Of a stretch of 10,465 nucleotides of DNA, positions 7,990-10,465 are shown piece after piece. A program made the translations under genes and the position numbers. The stretch comes from JABDLF01 sp041609715 (lineage in GTDB: Bacteria > Pseudomonadota > Gammaproteobacteria > Steroidobacterales > JABDLF01). The DNA lies in assembly GCA_041609715.1 (NCBI GenBank), contig JBFIQI010000086.1:1-10465 (forward strand), given 5' to 3'. Every line of letters starts with the position of its first letter. The stretch's first letter is position 1. The notes under the pieces were generated by a model, which was given only the letters and a program-made list of their open reading frames with translations, made no database searches and was not told where the DNA came from.

Positions 7990-7995
7990 TATACT
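7990..7995 (+). promoter_or_regulatory. Candidate -10 element for the plus-strand twin-membrane gene
   Basis: TATACT on the plus strand differs from TATAAT at one position. It would start transcription near 8002, leaving a leader of about 25 bases before the ATG at 8027. The -35 region upstream (around 7966-7972, TGATTAC) is poor. The element lies in the 39-base gap between two divergent genes, right at the SURF1 start. On the minus strand a TTGAGA (8037-8032) with TCTTAT (8012-8007), spaced 19 bases, is a weak candidate for SURF1. Both are by-eye matches only. Confidence 0.35.
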
Positions 7996-8026
7996 CTGGT
8001 CACCAAATAAGAAGCGGGTGCCCGGA

Positions 8027-8227
8027 ATGATTCTCAAAGTAGTAATCCTGCTGGTCCTCGGGGCCATCATCCTGTCGCTGGCGCTGGCCGGGTTTTTCCT
8101 GGTCGGCGACGAAGGCAAACCCGGCCGCACAGTGGCCGCGCTGAAGGTCCGCATCGGCCTGTCGGTGGCGCTGTTCATCTTCCTCATCATCGCAGGCTAC
8201 GTTGGCCTGCTGGAGCCTGGCCCGTAA
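8027..8227 (+). CDS. Small twin transmembrane protein, DUF2909 family
   Basis: This 66-residue protein consists of two hydrophobic helices (about 5-26 and 42-60) joined by a charged loop, GDEGKPGRTVAALKVRIG (27-44). This is the DUF2909 'twin transmembrane protein' pattern found between coxC and SURF1 in gammaproteobacterial oxidase loci (compare PA0109). Its function is unknown; its constant place suggests a part in oxidase assembly or stability, which is inference. I chose ATG at 8027; an in-frame GTG at 8018 would add three residues (MPG), with an AAGAAG stretch three bases before it, and cannot be excluded. It is the only plus-strand gene supported here, divergent from SURF1 and convergent with coxC. 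A TATACT at 7990-7995 is a plausible promoter element. Length, helix layout and context make the gene believable despite its size. Confidence 0.88.
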   Translation: MILKVVILLVLGAIILSLALAGFFLVGDEGKPGRTVAALKVRIGLSVALFIFLIIAGYVGLLEPGP

Positions 8228-8251
8228 ACCTGCCGCTGTGCCGAATAAAAA

Positions 8252-8276
8252 GGGCGCCGCAACTCTTGCGGCGCCC
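8252..8276 (-). terminator. Intrinsic terminator of the coxA-ctaG-coxC operon
   Basis: GGGCGCCGCAA (8252-8262) and TTGCGGCGCCC (8266-8276) form a perfect 11-base-pair stem with a three-base loop. On the minus strand it is followed directly by TTTTTATT (8251-8244), the U-tract of an intrinsic terminator. It starts 18 bases beyond the coxC stop. On the plus strand the stem is followed by CGTTGG with no T-run, so it would end the convergent twin-membrane transcript less well. Confidence 0.9.
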
Positions 8277-8294
8277 CGTTGGAATGCGCCGGCT

Positions 8295-9161
8295 TCAGAG
8301 CCAGTACACGAAGATATAAAGTCCCAGCCAGACCACGTCCACGAAGTGCCAGTACCAGGCGACTGCTTCGAAGGCGAAATGGTTTTCGGGCGTGAAATGC
8401 CCACGCAATACCCTGAGCCAGATGACCACCAGCATGGTGGCGCCCAGCGTCACGTGCAGACCGTGAAATCCCGTGAGCATGTAAAAGGTGGAACCATAGA
8501 TGCCGCTACCCAGCGTCAGGTTCATCTCGCTGTAGGCATGGGCATACTCGTAAGCCTGCAGGCCCACGAACAGGAAACCCAGGGCGAAAGTGGCCAGCAG
8601 CCCAAGACCCAGCACCCGTCGGTTCATATCCTTGAGTGCATTGTGCGCGATGGTGATGGTAATGCCGCTGGTTAACAGGATGGCCGTATTGATGGCCGGC
8701 AATCCCAGCGGCGGCATGGCATCATAATCGCCACCCACCTCTGCAGGCCCGTTGGTGGGCCAGGCCGACTCAAAGCCTTCCCACAACAACTGGTTGGTGA
8801 AGAAGTTGTTACCCTCTCCGCCAATCCACGGAATCGAATACTGTCGGGCATAAAAAAGAGCGCCGAAAAAGGCTGCGAAAAACATCACTTCCGACAGGAT
8901 GAACCACAGCATGCCCATGCGAAACGACTTGTCGACCTGCTCGTTATAGTAGTTATTGACGCTTTCGCGAATAACCACTCCAAACCAGCCAAACACCATG
9001 TACAGAACGACAAGAATACCGGCCAGCAGCACAAACTTGCCGCTGGCTGAACCGTTCAACATGGTGGAGGCGCCGATCATGGTAATGAACAAGCCTATGG
9101 AGCCAACTATGGGCCAGTGACTGCCATGGGGCACGTAATACTGATCTTTTGCGTGGGCCAT
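8295..9161 (-). CDS. coxC: Cytochrome c oxidase subunit III
   Basis: Subunit III is the seven-helix membrane subunit that binds subunit I of aa3-type oxidases, stabilises the complex and helps proton uptake. The 288 residues open with YYVPHGSHWPIVGSIGLF (8-25), a typical start. Conserved positions include the in-membrane glutamate E91 in FILSEVMFFAAFFGALFYAR (87-106), GFHGLHVTLG (231-240) and YWHFVDVVWL (270-279) near the C-terminus. About seven hydrophobic segments are visible. The start is ATG at 9161; only a weak purine stretch precedes it. It lies 31 bases after ctaG and is the last gene before the terminator at 8252-8276. An equivalent symbol is ctaE. Confidence 0.97.
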   Translation of the reverse strand: MAHAKDQYYVPHGSHWPIVGSIGLFITMIGASTMLNGSASGKFVLLAGILVVLYMVFGWFGVVIRESVNNYYNEQVDKSFRMGMLWFILSEVMFFAAFFGALFYARQYSIPWIGGEGNNFFTNQLLWEGFESAWPTNGPAEVGGDYDAMPPLGLPAINTAILLTSGITITIAHNALKDMNRRVLGLGLLATFALGFLFVGLQAYEYAHAYSEMNLTLGSGIYGSTFYMLTGFHGLHVTLGATMLVVIWLRVLRGHFTPENHFAFEAVAWYWHFVDVVWLGLYIFVYWL

Positions 9162-9192
9162 TCTTTATTACTCGCTTGGTTTCAGAGGAGCC

Positions 9193-9729
9193 TCAATTAC
9201 CGGCCGAGGCCAGTTTCGCGATAGCAAACATGGTGTAAGACAGGGTTACCGTGTCCACATGCGCGGGCAGGTCGGGATCGACCACAAAGCGCAGCGGCAT
9301 GTCTTTGTCTTCCCCGGCCAGGAAATCCTGGCGGTTAAAACAAAAACACTCGGTTTTCTGAAAATATGCCGCAGCCTGGCCCGGCGTCACGCTGGGCACA
9401 GCCTGCCCCGCAACCGGCTGGTCGGACAGGTTGCGGGCATAAAAAGTCGTGGCGTACAGCTTGCCAGGATGAACCTGCATGCGCACCGTTTCAGGACGGA
9501 ATTCCCAGGGCCCGTCCTGGTTTACCGAGCCGGTGAATTCCACCGTAACCAGGCGATCGAGATCCGGCGATTCGCTCACAGCCTGGGCGCTGTTGGCGGT
9601 CTTGCCATTGAGGCCGGTGATCTCGCAGAACACGTCGTAGAGCGGCACCAGCAGAAAACCGAAGCCAAACATGGCCACGGCCATGAGCACCAGTTTGCCG
9701 GTCAGCAGCTTGTTGCCGGGCTGATCCAC
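9193..9729 (-). CDS. ctaG: Cytochrome c oxidase assembly protein CtaG (Cox11, CuB chaperone; GTG start)
   Basis: Cox11/CtaG delivers copper to the CuB centre of subunit I. It has one membrane anchor and an immunoglobulin-like periplasmic domain. In this 178-residue protein the anchor is about residues 12-30, followed by YDVFCEITGLNG (31-42) with C35, a conserved cysteine. The copper motif is CFCF (128-131) in KTECFCFNRQ, and the DMPLRFVVDPDLP stretch (143-155) is also typical. The start is GTG at 9729, one base after the stop of the 38-codon ORF; later starts would remove the anchor, and GGGGGC and TAAG just upstream can serve as ribosome binding bases. Length is slightly short but normal for proteobacteria. 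It sits between coxA and coxC, the standard position. This is the Cox11-type CtaG, not the unrelated Bacillus CtaG. Confidence 0.96.
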   Translation of the reverse strand: MDQPGNKLLTGKLVLMAVAMFGFGFLLVPLYDVFCEITGLNGKTANSAQAVSESPDLDRLVTVEFTGSVNQDGPWEFRPETVRMQVHPGKLYATTFYARNLSDQPVAGQAVPSVTPGQAAAYFQKTECFCFNRQDFLAGEDKDMPLRFVVDPDLPAHVDTVTLSYTMFAIAKLASAGN

Positions 9730-9730
9730 C

Positions 9731-9847
9731 TTACTGCCCCCGATACCAGTTGATGAAAATGAAGCCGCCGTATACCAGCAGGGCGACCAGGCCCAGCAGT
9801 ATGGCGTTGATACGCACGCGTCTCGACTTGTCGTGGGCGCTGCTCAT
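9731..9847 (-). CDS. 38-residue single-pass membrane protein between coxA and ctaG
   Basis: Reading the minus strand from ATG at 9847 to TAA at 9731 gives 38 residues: a polar, basic start (MSSAHDKSRRVRIN), one hydrophobic helix (about residues 15-32, AILLGLVALLVYGGFIFI) and a short end NWYRGQ. An AAGG lies five bases before the ATG, formed by the coxA stop and spacer. Spacing is tight: six bases after the coxA stop and one base before the ctaG GTG, as expected of a translated operon member. Basic residues before the helix suggest the N-terminus is cytoplasmic. Short one-helix ORFs in this slot occur in other proteobacterial cox operons, some annotated as small cytochrome oxidase assembly proteins; that comparison is from memory. 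It might be a subunit or assembly factor of the oxidase; function is unproven. Confidence 0.8.
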   Translation of the reverse strand: MSSAHDKSRRVRINAILLGLVALLVYGGFIFINWYRGQ

Positions 9848-9853
9848 ATCGCC

Positions 9854-10465
9854 TTACCTGACTTCCGGTGCTTGCTCGAAACTGTGATACGGCGCCGGGG
9901 ACGGCAGCGTCCACTCGAGACCATGGCTGCCTTCCCAGACCCGATCGGTGGCTTTTTCGCCACCGCGGACACAACTGTAAATAATGTAGACAAACAGCAG
10001 CTGCGATATACCGAAGCCAAAAGCGCCGATACTCGACACCAGGTTGAAATCGGCAAATTGCGTGGCGTAGTCGGGAATCCGTCGCGGCATGCCGGCGAGT
10101 CCCAGGAAGTGCTGCGGGAAAAACGTGATATTCACGAAAATTGCCGACAGCCAGAAATGCCACTTGCCCAGGGTCTCGTTGTACATATGGCCGGTCCACT
10201 TGGGCAGCCAGTAATACACCGCGCACATGATGGAGAAAATAGCTCCCGGCACCAGTACATAATGAAAGTGGGCCACCACGAAATACGTATCGTGGTACTG
10301 CAGGTCCGCAGGGGCGATCGCGAGCATCAGGCCCGAGAAGCCGCCGATGGTGAAAAGGATGACGAAGGCGAGCGCGAACAGCATCGGCGTTTCGAACGTC
10401 ATCGAGCCGCGCCACATGGTGCTCACCCAGTTAAAGACCTTCACGCCGGTCGGCACCGCGATGAG
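9854..10465 (-). CDS. coxA: Cytochrome c oxidase subunit I, C-terminal 203 residues (5' end outside window)
   Basis: Subunit I holds heme a and the heme a3-CuB centre where oxygen is reduced. The frame is open to the right edge and ends with TAA at 9854. It enters at LIAVPTGVKVFNW, which contains the K-channel lysine (window residue 9; K354 in Paracoccus numbering). HDTYFVVAHFHYV follows at residues 58-70. H58/D59 match the Mg-site pair H403/D404, and H66 and H68 match the heme a3 and heme a ligands H411 and H413; the spacings from the lysine agree exactly. FPQHFLGLAGMPRRIPDY is the usual loop before the last helices. The K-channel lysine marks an A-type heme-copper oxidase. The C-terminus ends WTLPSPAPYHSFEQAPEVR. 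About 325-330 residues are missing upstream, beyond the window. Binuclear ligands H276 and H325/H326 are therefore not visible. Confidence 0.97.
   Translation of the reverse strand, partial: LIAVPTGVKVFNWVSTMWRGSMTFETPMLFALAFVILFTIGGFSGLMLAIAPADLQYHDTYFVVAHFHYVLVPGAIFSIMCAVYYWLPKWTGHMYNETLGKWHFWLSAIFVNITFFPQHFLGLAGMPRRIPDYATQFADFNLVSSIGAFGFGISQLLFVYIIYSCVRGGEKATDRVWEGSHGLEWTLPSPAPYHSFEQAPEVR

Noticed and set aside
7988..7993. TATAAC on the minus strand as a -10 box for SURF1
   Set aside because: It lies directly before the GTG start, so transcription would begin inside the coding region.
9184..9195. A small inverted repeat (GAGG-AG-CCTC) near the ctaG stop
   Set aside because: The stem is only four base pairs and there is no T-run, so it is too small to support as a terminator or operator.

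Overview
The window looks like a chromosomal segment of a GC-rich gammaproteobacterium. The evidence is the cytochrome c oxidase assembly locus, whose order (coxA, ctaG, coxC, a small twin-membrane protein, SURF1, a thioredoxin-fold-like protein, ctaA, ctaB) matches from memory that of Pseudomonas aeruginosa (around PA0106-PA0113), together with a UvrD that starts like the E. coli protein and a two-Rossmann TrkA. I cannot name the genus. Nearly all genes lie on the minus strand, so transcription runs from high to low coordinates; the only plus-strand gene I support is a 66-residue membrane protein at 8027-8227.

Layout from right to left (5' to 3' of the minus strand). At 10465-8295 is an oxidase structural and assembly cluster: the C-terminal 203 residues of subunit I (coxA), a 38-codon membrane ORF, the copper chaperone ctaG (Cox11) and subunit III (coxC). 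It ends at a strong intrinsic terminator (8252-8276). The DUF2909-type plus-strand gene sits between that terminator and a second minus-strand operon. The second operon (7987-4614) is SURF1, a SCO-like CxxxC protein, heme A synthase ctaA and heme O synthase ctaB, all joined by 4-8 base overlaps. Next come a membrane-anchored Sel1-like protein of unknown function (4563-3583), DNA helicase II uvrD (3561-1396, TTG start) and potassium-uptake regulator trkA (1292 to the left edge, 3' end missing).

How the genes work together: ctaB farnesylates heme B to heme O and ctaA oxidises heme O to heme A. SURF1 is thought to help heme A insertion into subunit I, CtaG delivers copper to the CuB site of subunit I, and CoxC completes the core of an aa3-type oxidase. 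The SCO-like protein and the two tiny membrane proteins are assembly-factor candidates by position. UvrD (repair) and TrkA (potassium uptake) are unrelated housekeeping genes.

I see no mobile element, CRISPR array, tRNA or rRNA. No stretch longer than about 105 bases lacks a gene. The window is largely ordinary core genome; the points worth a second look are the small membrane proteins, the SCO-like protein without the usual histidine, the unknown gene in the place where SCO1 stands in Pseudomonas, and the unusual translation start of uvrD.
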